Origin: Thiohalocapsa sp963698775
Lineage (GTDB): Bacteria; Pseudomonadota; Gammaproteobacteria; Chromatiales; Chromatiaceae
NCBI GenBank assembly: GCA_963698775.1
Contig: CAVOSE010000003.1
Coordinates: 19,622-83,621 of the forward strand
Direction of reading: 5' to 3'
Length of the DNA: 64,000 nt
Made by a program: the position numbers and the translations under genes
Notes under the pieces: model-generated
Database searches by the model: none
Told to the model about the DNA's origin: nothing
Seen by the model: only the letters and a program-made list of their open reading frames with translations
In this document: one piece after another, positions 52,841-63,283 of the stretch
Position numbering within the stretch: position 1 is the stretch's first letter
Layout of the letters: every line of letters starts with the position of its first letter

Positions 52841-53281
52841 CTAGAGCCGCTTGCACGGCGTCTCGTCGAGCGCGACGCGCAGAATCTCCTGCTCCAGCGC
52901 CGCGGACGGATGCCAGGTTCCGCCGCGTGCGACGAAGCGGCTGCCGGCTTCAACCACCACGGCCTTTTCCTCTTCCACCAACCGAGGTATCAGTGGATCG
53001 ATGACCAGTTCCGCCAGCGCCGCGTTCTGGCGCATGAACATGGCGCGGTCCAAGTGTCCTTCGGCATCGAAGCCGAGCATCTCATAGACGACGCGGACGA
53101 CGGCACAGGGTGCCCGATTACGCACCTCCACGATCACCTCGGCCATCCGCACGCGTTGGCCCCCGAACCGCTCGAGTCGGTGGCTCTCAGGGTCATCGAC
53201 CATGCGGGAGAACTTCGCGCTGGCCAGTCGGTATAGGGTGTCGTCCACTCCGAGGATGTATGTGCGGGTCGAGTAGCTCAT
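52841..53281 (-). CDS. Conserved hypothetical protein
   Basis: A 146-residue soluble protein beginning MSYSTRTYILGVDDTLYRLA. It has a clear mixed alpha/beta pattern (VRMAEVIVEVRNRAPCAVVRVVYEMLGFD) and good codon use; ATG start. I do not recognise a family or function. It is the only intact-looking gene in a stretch of remnants. Confidence 0.65.
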   Translation of the reverse strand: MSYSTRTYILGVDDTLYRLASAKFSRMVDDPESHRLERFGGQRVRMAEVIVEVRNRAPCAVVRVVYEMLGFDAEGHLDRAMFMRQNAALAELVIDPLIPRLVEEEKAVVVEAGSRFVARGGTWHPSAALEQEILRVALDETPCKRL

Positions 53282-53621
53282 GCTGACCGTCTCTTCAGTT
53301 CCAGTGGTCCGTACATCGCATATCGCTCCCTGGCCAGGCTAGGGACATCGCGCTAGCGATTCAAGCTGGGCATGCGGGTCCTTGCGTGAGACAGGCAACG
53401 AGCAACTGATGAAAAAGTGGCAAAGGGCGTGATCAGCGTCAGGGTTTATTCCTGGGCAGTCGATGGAGTTTATGCCGTGGCAGTGTATAAAGGCCAGAAA
53501 GCGTCCCGGGGTTACCGACTTCATCGCCGAGGACAGCGGGTCGACCCGTCTTGACTGCCGCTCGAGCTCCATTCACCCTCGGGACTACCCCGTACTGGCG
53601 TACATCGCTTTTCCCATCCTT

Positions 53622-54035
53622 ATGACCAGCAAGACGCCGCCGGCCCCCAAGGTCATCCTGTTCGACTGGCATGGCACCCTTGTGAATACGCACGATGCCA
53701 TGTACAGCGCGATTGAGGAGATGCTGCCGCAGCTCGAAGAGCTCAATCTGTTGCGCCACATGATCCCGGAGCATCAAGCCCGTTCCGAGGACGACGAGAA
53801 GCTGCTGCGCTATATCCGCATCTTTCGCCACCTGCACCCGCGCGTCTTGGCCGAGCGCAGGGTGAGCAGGACCGACATCTTCGATGCCTTGTTCGGCGAC
53901 AATCAGCAAGCGCTGGCAATCGCGCACAAGGCCTATGACGACTGTTATCGGCGCCATTTCGGCGACGTCCATCGGCCTGCGGCTCGGCGTGATCACCAAC
54001 CGCGTCGCTGCGGATGCGTGACCAATGAATACTGA
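53622..54035 (+). pseudogene. HAD-family hydrolase with internal deletion
   Basis: From ATG 53622 the start of a HAD phosphatase is clear: VILFDWHGTLVNTHDAMYSA, then a helical cap (EHQARSEDDEKLLRYIRIF, AYDDCYRRHFGDV). At about 53968 it jumps in another frame to IGLRLGVITNRVAADA, the motif II region, and stops. The rest of the cap, the Lys and the last Asp motif are missing. Confidence 0.72.
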
Positions 54036-54139
54036 CGTGTGACAACAGCCGGCATCGGCCAGAGGCGGCGTGTCGGGGTTGCGCGGCTGCTGCGCTAAGG
54101 TCCCCGCTCGCCATTCGCGCCCGACCGCCCCGCGATGCG

Positions 54140-54400
54140 TCATTAAGAGCAATACTGCCCCAATCGGAGCAGACCCGGCTGTTCGAGTTCCTGCCGCTGG
54201 GCTGACCAAACTGCAGGACGGGTAGGCGTATCATTGCCTTTGTCAGCGACGCTGCGCCCATCAAGCGGATCTTGACGGGTACCGATGAGCCGCAACGGCC
54301 GCTTCGGTTTCTCAACCCGCGACAGCGCAGAGACAAGCCTAAACGCCCGACTGCTCGGGCATTGAATGTCCGATTTATCGAATATTGCTGCCGATCTTAG
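54140..54400 (+). pseudogene. IS91-like transposase C-terminal remnant
   Basis: The translation TRLFEFLPLG, then (after an inserted stop) RRIIAFVSDAAPIKRILTGTDEP matches the transposase tail pattern CPxCGxxMRIIAFVTEAxPIxRIL-HIGEP familiar from IS91-type elements. The same tail in another state of decay is at 63008-63170. No other part of the IS is visible. Confidence 0.55.
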
Positions 54401-54452
54401 CCGAAGGAGCGGTACTATACTAAAGGTACATCGCTTGTCAGAGTTGTGGTTG

Positions 54453-54476
54453 GCTGGGTAGCTGGGTAGCTGGGGA
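54453..54476 (+). repeat. Octanucleotide tract GCTGGGTA x3
   Basis: GCTGGGTA, GCTGGGTA and GCTGGGGA in tandem end seven bases before the GTG start of the small membrane protein; the last unit also supplies its GGGGA ribosome site. Confidence 0.6.
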
Positions 54477-54482
54477 AGTCCG

Positions 54483-54767
54483 GTGCTGTTGACGAGAGAA
54501 CTGCGCTATCTTCGTCCTTGGCTTGTTGGCGCTTCCGTGTGGCTGATGGTGAGTCTGGTTGTGTCGCTCGCGCACTTGCGAACTGCTCACCCTGATAACC
54601 TGTTCGAACTCAGCGGATTGATGTGCCTGTTATGGCTGGAGTTCGGCTTCGCGGGTGTATTCCATACGCTAAGAAACGAGAAAGGTCGCAACGCTTTTCG
54701 GCTCCTGGTTATTAGTCTTCTTCCTCCATTGATTCTCTTCCTCATTAACTTCGTATTGCTCTGGTAG
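54483..54767 (+). CDS. Small membrane protein, unknown
   Basis: A 94-residue product with three predicted helices (WLVGASVWLMVSLVVSL, LMCLLWLEFGFAGVF, LLVISLLPPLILFLINFVLLW). Lower GC and more A/T-ending codons than neighbours suggest acquired DNA. Start GTG 54483 with GGGGA upstream. No family recognised; a transfer-related or toxin-like role would be speculation. Confidence 0.6.
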   Translation: MLLTRELRYLRPWLVGASVWLMVSLVVSLAHLRTAHPDNLFELSGLMCLLWLEFGFAGVFHTLRNEKGRNAFRLLVISLLPPLILFLINFVLLW

Positions 54768-54802
54768 CGCAAGTTTTGGTTGCCGCGTTATCACCAAACA
54801 AA

Positions 54803-55093
54803 TTACCGTGCCGGTTGCTCGCTTGCCTATGGGGTGGTGCCGGACCGGATGACCGGCCGGTGGGCCAGAGCCCTGTCAGCTGACGCGGCCCGCTGGTAGC
54901 CGTCTCTGTAGCGTCGAGCGGGTGTGTCACGCCTGCACCGAGGCTTGATGTTGGTCACGTACGCGGCTGAAGCCACGTACTCCAATATCGCTTAGGCGTG
55001 CCTTGCTCGAGCGGCGTCGGTGTCCAGTCGACGTGCGGTTGACGCGTTTCGATGTCGGTGACTGACGGTGGTCATCATATCGAGGCCGCACCC
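54803..55093. mobile_element. Candidate MITE-like element, truncated inverted copy
   Basis: Reverse complement of 40720-41010, collinear without a gap for 291 bases and about 90-95% identical by eye. The terminal repeat GGGTGCGGCCTCG is present at 55093-55081, but the other end is missing beyond position 54803. Confidence 0.8.
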
Positions 55094-55385
55094 TGCCTAA
55101 ACATAGGCAAGCACCCGGCTTACTCTCCTGCCACGATATCTCGTTAATGACATGCTCGTATTGCGCTCACGCCCTGGGTCAGCCTTCGCGTTGCAGTTGC
55201 AGTTCTGGCCGGTTGTGCACAGCAGAGGCTTGACATATATCCAAAACCCTGTGCCAGGGCGGGATAATCAAATACTCGCTAATATTCCGTAGGTGATTGA
55301 CTTGCAAGCCCAATTTGAGCGGTCAACATCTGACCAATCCAACAGAACCGTCACAAGTCGTTGAGCCAGCGAGCACAGCTGCTGT

Positions 55386-55406
55386 TCATCCACAGAGTTA
55401 TCCACA
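55386..55406 (+). promoter_or_regulatory. Two DnaA-box-like sites
   Basis: TTATCCACA at 55398 is a perfect DnaA box; TCATCCACA at 55386 has one mismatch, 12 bases apart in the same direction. They follow an AT-richer stretch. No dnaA, rep or par gene is nearby. Confidence 0.4.
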
Positions 55407-55652
55407 GGTCATGTGGATGTCTCGAATTTTGCGCGCGGCGGTAACGCCTTGGGCATGGGCAAGCGGGATACGCCTAAAGAGGAGTGCTCAAGTGACTGTT
55501 TGGTGCAGTGCAGCAGCGCAGCGGTTCCAACACACGTTTGGTTGCGGGTGTGCCGTCACAGACTGCCGCCGGTCCGACAAGCGGCGCAGCGTTGGCGACA
55601 CGTCCGCGCGCAGCCGATGTCTGAGGCTTGGCAGGCAGGGGTAGACGGAGCG

Positions 55653-55838
55653 TTACCGCTTTGACTCGTATCGATCCACCGCATAGCCGACACCAGCACC
55701 AACGCCGGCTCCGATCGGACCACCAAAGACCCCGCCGATCGCGGCACCGGAAACCATCCGCTGGTCGGTCCGGTCCATGCCAGCGCAGCCGCTCATAAGA
55801 AACAGCGTTAGGAACAAAGGCAGAATGTACTGAGGCAT
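55653..55838 (-). CDS. Small glycine-zipper lipoprotein
   Basis: A 61-residue protein: lipoprotein signal PLFLTLFLMSGCAGMD with Cys at residue 18, then a glycine zipper AAIGGVFGGPIGAGVGAGVG and a charged end RYESKR. Similar mini-lipoproteins (osmotically inducible type) sit in the outer membrane; function unknown. Confidence 0.75.
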   Translation of the reverse strand: MPQYILPLFLTLFLMSGCAGMDRTDQRMVSGAAIGGVFGGPIGAGVGAGVGYAVDRYESKR

Positions 55839-56193
55839 AGTGATTTCTCTTCGAGCTGGTCTGCGCCCTGAAGGCGTCTCGCCCGTGATCGGGAAATGTT
55901 GGCGCAAACCCGCGCATGGAGCGGACCGCGGAGGCGCCACCGCATAACATCAGCGCGCAATGGGCGTACGATGCGATCCCATTGACCGCCTAGGACAGAG
56001 TCCGCGCATGGCCGACTGCTTCCGAGTGCTGTCCATCGGTTGTTCGGCCTTTGCATCGCGCCCTCCTCAGCGGACACATCGGTCCCGCGCATCTTGGTGT
56101 CCTCCTTCTGACCCTGCATCCGTGCGAATCGACTATCCTGCGATTGCAGATACAACTTTGTAGCGCGAGTCCCACGGCCCCGCGAGCTTCTGG
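55839..56193. other. Gene-free gap
   Basis: Divergent leader region between the glycine-zipper lipoprotein and the DASS transporter. No frame, hairpin or repeat stands out. Confidence 0.4.
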
Positions 56194-57690
56194 ATGACGA
56201 TGACTATCAACCGAAAGGACGTTGCCTACATCGGCCTGGTGACTGGTCCGGGGCTGGCGCTTATCGCGTTCTGGCTATTGCCGGACGCAGCCAACCAGGG
56301 CGCAGAGGGGCAGCTTACCGCCGAGGGGCGGGCTACGATCGCAGTGGCGCTCTGGATGGCGGCTTGGTGGCTGACGGAAGCGGTGCCCCTTGCCGTGACA
56401 GCACTTCTGCCGGTGGTGCTGTTCCCAGTGTTGGGTATCGCTGATATCCGCGCCACCACGGCACCCTATGCGAACCCCCTGATCTTCCTCTTTCTCGGAG
56501 GATTCCTGCTCGGGCTTGCGATCCAGCGCTTCGGTTTGCATCGTCGTATGGCGCTGCATGTCCTGCTACTGGTCGGTTCGAGTCCACGCGCGCTGATCGG
56601 AGGGTTCATGCTGGCCTGCGCACTCTTGAGCATGTGGATATCGAACACCGCCACGGCCATCATGATGCTGCCCATCGGGGCCAGCATGCTGCGGATGCTG
56701 GAGGAGCACCAGCCGAAGGATGGCCGCGCCTCCTGCACGCCCGAGCAGATGAGGGCGTTCGGCACGGCCCTCGTCTTAGGTATCGCCTATGCTTGCTCGA
56801 TTGGTGGCGTCGGGACTCTGGTGGGCTCCCCTCCTAACCTGGTGTTGGCGGCATTCCTTGCGGACCAATACGGCTTCGATCTGAACATGCTCGCCTGGAT
56901 GGCCGTCGGCTTGCCCCTGGTCGCAGTCCTGCTCCCGCTGACTTGGTGGTATCTGACGAGGGTTGCCTTCCGGGTTCCCGCAACGCCTTTTCCCTGCGGA
57001 CGCGACGTGCTCCGGTCCGAGCTTGTTGGCCTCGGCGCTCCGAGTCATGGCGAGCGAGTGACGCTGCTCGTCTTCCTGATCACCGCCATCGCCTGGCTGC
57101 TGCGGCCTTTGCTGGTCGACTGGACTGGACTCCAGGGCATTACGGATGCGGGCATCGCCATGTGTGGGGCGTTGAGCTTGTTTCTGATTCCCGTCGACCG
57201 AAAGGCAGGTCGATTCGCGATGGATTGGACAACGGCGCGGAACCTGCCCTGGGACATCCTGATACTCTTCGGCGGGGGGCTGAGTCTCGCGGTAGCCATC
57301 GAGCGCAACGGTGTCGATGCTTTCATGGCGTCTGGGTTTGCAGGACTCGGCGGCCTGCAACCCTGGATTCTGGCGCTCGCGATCGCCTCCGTTGTCGTGT
57401 TCCTCACCGAGCTCACCAGTAACACCGCGGTGACGACGACCCTGATGCCCGTGTTGGCAGCGACCGCAGTCGCGACGGATTCCCCACCCGGAATGCTGCT
57501 GACGACTGCCGCGCTCGCTGCCAGTTGCGCCTTCATGCTTCCGGTTGCAACGCCGCCGAACGCGATCGTGTTCTCTTCCGGCTATGTCACGGTTGGCCAG
57601 ATGGCGCGAGCGGGGCTGGGGCTGAACATCATCGCCATCCTCCTGGTGACGGTTATTGTCTCGCTCGGCTCGCGGCTGTTTCTGGTTTGA
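56194..57690 (+). CDS. DASS/SLC13-family anion symporter
   Basis: A 498-residue membrane protein with 11-12 helices of the divalent anion:Na+ symporter family. Signatures: WWLTEAVPLAVTALLPVVLF, the first SNT motif in MWISNTATAIMMLPIG (about 148-163), GTLVGSPPNLVLAAFL, and the second SNT motif in TELTSNTAVTTTLMPVL (about 407-423). Substrates in the family are dicarboxylates, citrate or sulfate; which one cannot be decided by eye. Confidence 0.93.
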   Translation: MTMTINRKDVAYIGLVTGPGLALIAFWLLPDAANQGAEGQLTAEGRATIAVALWMAAWWLTEAVPLAVTALLPVVLFPVLGIADIRATTAPYANPLIFLFLGGFLLGLAIQRFGLHRRMALHVLLLVGSSPRALIGGFMLACALLSMWISNTATAIMMLPIGASMLRMLEEHQPKDGRASCTPEQMRAFGTALVLGIAYACSIGGVGTLVGSPPNLVLAAFLADQYGFDLNMLAWMAVGLPLVAVLLPLTWWYLTRVAFRVPATPFPCGRDVLRSELVGLGAPSHGERVTLLVFLITAIAWLLRPLLVDWTGLQGITDAGIAMCGALSLFLIPVDRKAGRFAMDWTTARNLPWDILILFGGGLSLAVAIERNGVDAFMASGFAGLGGLQPWILALAIASVVVFLTELTSNTAVTTTLMPVLAATAVATDSPPGMLLTTAALAASCAFMLPVATPPNAIVFSSGYVTVGQMARAGLGLNIIAILLVTVIVSLGSRLFLV

Positions 57691-57713
57691 GGCCAGTACG
57701 CTCGTCCACGACT

Positions 57714-60536
<2,823 letters not shown>

Positions 60537-60548
60537 GATCGGCGATCC

Positions 60549-62558
60549 TCAACGGCCGCCGCGGTGTGCCGCCGACACGGGGCCCTGCCGCCGGGTGCGC
60601 GGCCTCGCGTAGAGGGCCGCGATGGTCTCGGCGAAGCGCGTCTGCAGCGAATCGCGCTTGATCTTCATCGTCGGCGTGATCAGGCCCTCGTCGATGGTCC
60701 AGGGCGCGAGGCTCAGGTGCAGCGCATGCAGCTGCGCATAGCCGGGGAACTCCGAAAGCCGCTCCCCGCAGCGCGCCAGCAGCGTCGCCTCCGCCGCCGG
60801 CACCCGCAGCGACGCCGGGTCGTTGGCCTCCAAACCCAGCTCCGCCGCCAGACGCCGCCAATGTTTCTCCGCCAGGACCAGCAGCGCCACCAAGTCCGGG
60901 CGCCCCTCGCCCAGCACCATGGCCTGCTCGATCAGCGGGTCCATGGTCAGGGCCATCTCCATGTCCGCCGGCGCGATCTTGTGGCCGGTGGACGTGACCA
61001 GTACCTCCTTCAGCCGCCCGCGGATCTGCAAGTAGCCGTCCTCGCGCAGCGCGGCGATGTCACCGGTGTGCAGCCAGCCCTCGGCATCGACGGCCGCGGC
61101 CGTGTCCTCCGGGCGCTGCCAGTAGCCCAGCATGACGCTCGGCGCGCGCACGAACAGCTCATCGGCCGGCCCGAGCCGCACCTCGACGCCTGGCAGCGGC
61201 GTGCCGACACAGCCCGGCACGCAGTCCCTAGGCTCCGTGGCCGTCACCACCGGCGCCGCCTCGGTCAGCCCATAGCCCTCGGTCAGCGGCAGCCCCAGGC
61301 CGATGAAGAAGCGCGCCACCTCCGGCGACAGCGGCGCCCCGCCGCTCACCGCCACGCGCATGCGCCCGCCCAGGCGCTCCAGCACCGGCCGCGCCACCAG
61401 CCGGTGCAACAGCGGCCAGCGCAACCGTTCGCCCAACCCCGGCGCCGGCCCGCGTCCCCGCGCCGCCTCGAACCACCGCCAGCCAGCAGCGAGGGTCGCC
61501 TCCAGCAGCCGGCGCTTGAGGCCGTGCTCGCCGACCTTGTCCTGGATCGCCAGGTAGACCTTGTCGTAGACCCGCGGCACCGACAGCATCGCCGTCGGCC
61601 GCACCGCCACCAGATCATCGCGCAGCTGCTCGATGGAGCGGGCATAGGCCACGGTACAGCCGGCCATCATCGGCAGATACAAGCCCACCGTGCGCTCAAA
61701 GGCATGCGCCAACGGCAGAAACGACAGGAACAGCTCGCTCGAATAGGCCGGTATGCGCCGCAGCACCGCCTCCGCATTCCACAGGATGTTGCGATGGGAG
61801 AGCATCACCGCCTTGCTTGCCCCTGTCGTGCCCGAAGTGTAGATCAGCGTCGCCAACGCGTCCGGGTTGGAAACCCGATTCACGATGACCCCTGTCTCTA
61901 TACCGCTATCGGTATCGGTATCGGTATCGGTATCGGTATCGGCATCGGCATCGGCATCGGCACCGGTATCGGCACCGGTATCAACATCGACGTCGGCATC
62001 GAAATCGATCCCACCTCGCACCAGCGGATCATCCACCCCCGTCTCGATACGCCGGCACAGCACCCGCTCCAACGCCGGGAAACGCCCCCGCAGCGGCGCC
62101 AACGGCGCCCATTGGCTGTCGCTTGCCAATACCAACAACCGCGCCCCTGAGTCCTCCAGGATATGGGCCAGGTTGCCAGGGCTGTCGGTGACGTAGAGCG
62201 GCACCGTCACCAGACCCAGCCCGAGGGCAGCCTGGTCGAAGCAGACCCAGTCGAGCCCGTTCGGCAGGCCGATGGCGACGCGCTCACCGGCCGCGAGCCG
62301 CTCGCCTACCAGGGCCTGCTGCCAGCGGGCCACATCGGCCGCGACCTCGCGCCAGCAATACGCCCGCCAGCCCTCCGGGCCGCAGGCGCGGTAGGCCACC
62401 CGCGCCGGCGTCAGCGCCACCCGCCGCGCGAACAGGGCCGGCAGCGTGCCGGCCTCGTCGCAGCCGATGGTTCCGGGCAGCAAACCGGCGGCCGTCGGCG
62501 CAGGGGCATGCCCAGGGTCGGTGGGACCGGGTTGGAGCGTTCTGGTCTTGGCGTCCAT
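60549..62558 (-). CDS. Long-chain acyl-CoA synthetase (AMP-forming) with an Asp-rich repeat insert
   Basis: A 669-residue adenylate-forming enzyme of the FadD15/LACS type: TLIYTSGTTGASKAVMLSHR at 237-256 (Ser-Lys-Ala instead of the usual Pro-Lys-Gly), EGYGLTEAAPVV, DELFVRAPSVMLGYW, WLHTGDIAAL, and LVTSTGHKIAPADMEMAL. Between residues about 171 and 230, just before the P-loop, lies an insert of alternating Asp with Ala, Val or Thr, coded by the same hexamers as the intergenic hairpins. The insert is in frame, so the enzyme may tolerate it as a surface loop. Confidence 0.9.
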   Translation of the reverse strand: MDAKTRTLQPGPTDPGHAPAPTAAGLLPGTIGCDEAGTLPALFARRVALTPARVAYRACGPEGWRAYCWREVAADVARWQQALVGERLAAGERVAIGLPNGLDWVCFDQAALGLGLVTVPLYVTDSPGNLAHILEDSGARLLVLASDSQWAPLAPLRGRFPALERVLCRRIETGVDDPLVRGGIDFDADVDVDTGADTGADADADADTDTDTDTDTDSGIETGVIVNRVSNPDALATLIYTSGTTGASKAVMLSHRNILWNAEAVLRRIPAYSSELFLSFLPLAHAFERTVGLYLPMMAGCTVAYARSIEQLRDDLVAVRPTAMLSVPRVYDKVYLAIQDKVGEHGLKRRLLEATLAAGWRWFEAARGRGPAPGLGERLRWPLLHRLVARPVLERLGGRMRVAVSGGAPLSPEVARFFIGLGLPLTEGYGLTEAAPVVTATEPRDCVPGCVGTPLPGVEVRLGPADELFVRAPSVMLGYWQRPEDTAAAVDAEGWLHTGDIAALREDGYLQIRGRLKEVLVTSTGHKIAPADMEMALTMDPLIEQAMVLGEGRPDLVALLVLAEKHWRRLAAELGLEANDPASLRVPAAEATLLARCGERLSEFPGYAQLHALHLSLAPWTIDEGLITPTMKIKRDSLQTRFAETIAALYARPRTRRQGPVSAAHRGGR
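61900..62010. repeat. Hexanucleotide repeat, type 2, inside a coding region
   Basis: CGGTAT units, then CGGCAT units, then mixed ones to CATCGAAATCGATCC. On the coding strand they read as Asp-Thr and Asp-Ala dipeptides. The unit is the same as in the arm at 30238-30270; there is no clear second arm. Confidence 0.8.
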
Positions 62559-62824
62559 CTGTGGCTCCTGAAAAGGTTGGCGGTTCTTTCCGAAAAGTGC
62601 CGGGCGGCGGCCTGGCGACGCCCCCCCCGCACGCGAGGCCCTAAGAGTGACATACCGCCACGCATCATTACTTAGAGTATAGAAGCCCAGCGGTCGCGCC
62701 CCGGCGAAGATGCCTTTTCCCAGACAATGCCCCGGGCTGGCATAGTGGCGCGCAGCGTCCGGTATGGTCTCGATTGCCGGCAGGCACGGCGGCGCCGGGA
62801 CCCAGCTCTGCCTGCGATAAGCCC
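62559..62824. other. Divergent leader region
   Basis: No gene. A run of C/G at about 62620-62630 and an AT-richer stretch at 62665-62685 (TTACTTAGAGTATAGAAG) could hold promoters, but no clear boxes are seen. Confidence 0.35.
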
Positions 62825-63008
62825 ATGCCGGACCTGCCGCTAGACCCCGATCAAGCCATCAGTGCGGACGCTGGCGGTACCGCCTGGATCGAGGTGATCC
62901 GCAAGATGCACGAGACCAACGCGGACCTCCTCCATTATCAGGTGGCGCTGTCCCAGAAAAACACCGCGCCGGAGGACACCCAGCTGTCCATCGTCGCTCA
63001 CCGACCCG
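62825..63008 (+). pseudogene. 5' fragment of a sensor protein gene
   Basis: From ATG 62825: MPDLPLDPDQAISADAGGTA, then AWIEVIRKMHETNADLLHYQ and VALSQKNTAPEDTQ. The coiled start AWIEVI.KM...DLLHYQV.LE.KN resembles the N-terminus of PAS-containing sensor kinases or diguanylate cyclases of this group. It is cut off where the IS remnant begins. Confidence 0.5.
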
Positions 63009-63170
63009 CTATCGTTGGGCTTGCTGCTCGCACGGCTGTCCGAATCCCTGCCGCTGACATTCCCGAACTGCGGTGCGGATAGGCGTACATTGCCTGAGTC
63101 ACCGATGCCGAACCCATGGTCCGGATTATCAACCATACCGGTGAGCCGGTCCGAATCAGACTCGTGGTGG
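63008..63170 (+). pseudogene. IS91-like transposase C-terminal remnant, second copy
   Basis: LLLARLSESLPLTFPNCGAD, then with a one-base shift TDAEPMVRIINHTGEPVRI. Same tail as at 54140-54400. It follows directly on the sensor gene fragment. Confidence 0.55.
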
Positions 63171-63283
63171 CTCACACTCTGGGGTCTAGTCCCAACCTAT
63201 ACTCAAGGTGGATCACCGTCTGCTTGAGTTCGGTGCCGTTTCCGCTCAAGCGTTGCGAAGCGTAACGCGCAGGAATACTCTGA

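Larger units (their letters stand above)
54768..55652. other. Long gap with mobile-element copy, AT-richer DNA and DnaA-like boxes
   Basis: It contains the truncated 291-bp element copy, then AT-richer sequence at about 55200-55330, then two DnaA-box-like sites. A short frame with LRVAVAVLAGCAQQ near 55175-55215 looks like the start of a lost lipoprotein, without further support. Confidence 0.45.

Noticed and set aside
52446..52856. 136-codon reverse frame in the gap after the porin fragment
   Set aside because: No similarity, no signal sequence, Arg-rich shadow composition, and it overlaps the end of the intact hypothetical gene.
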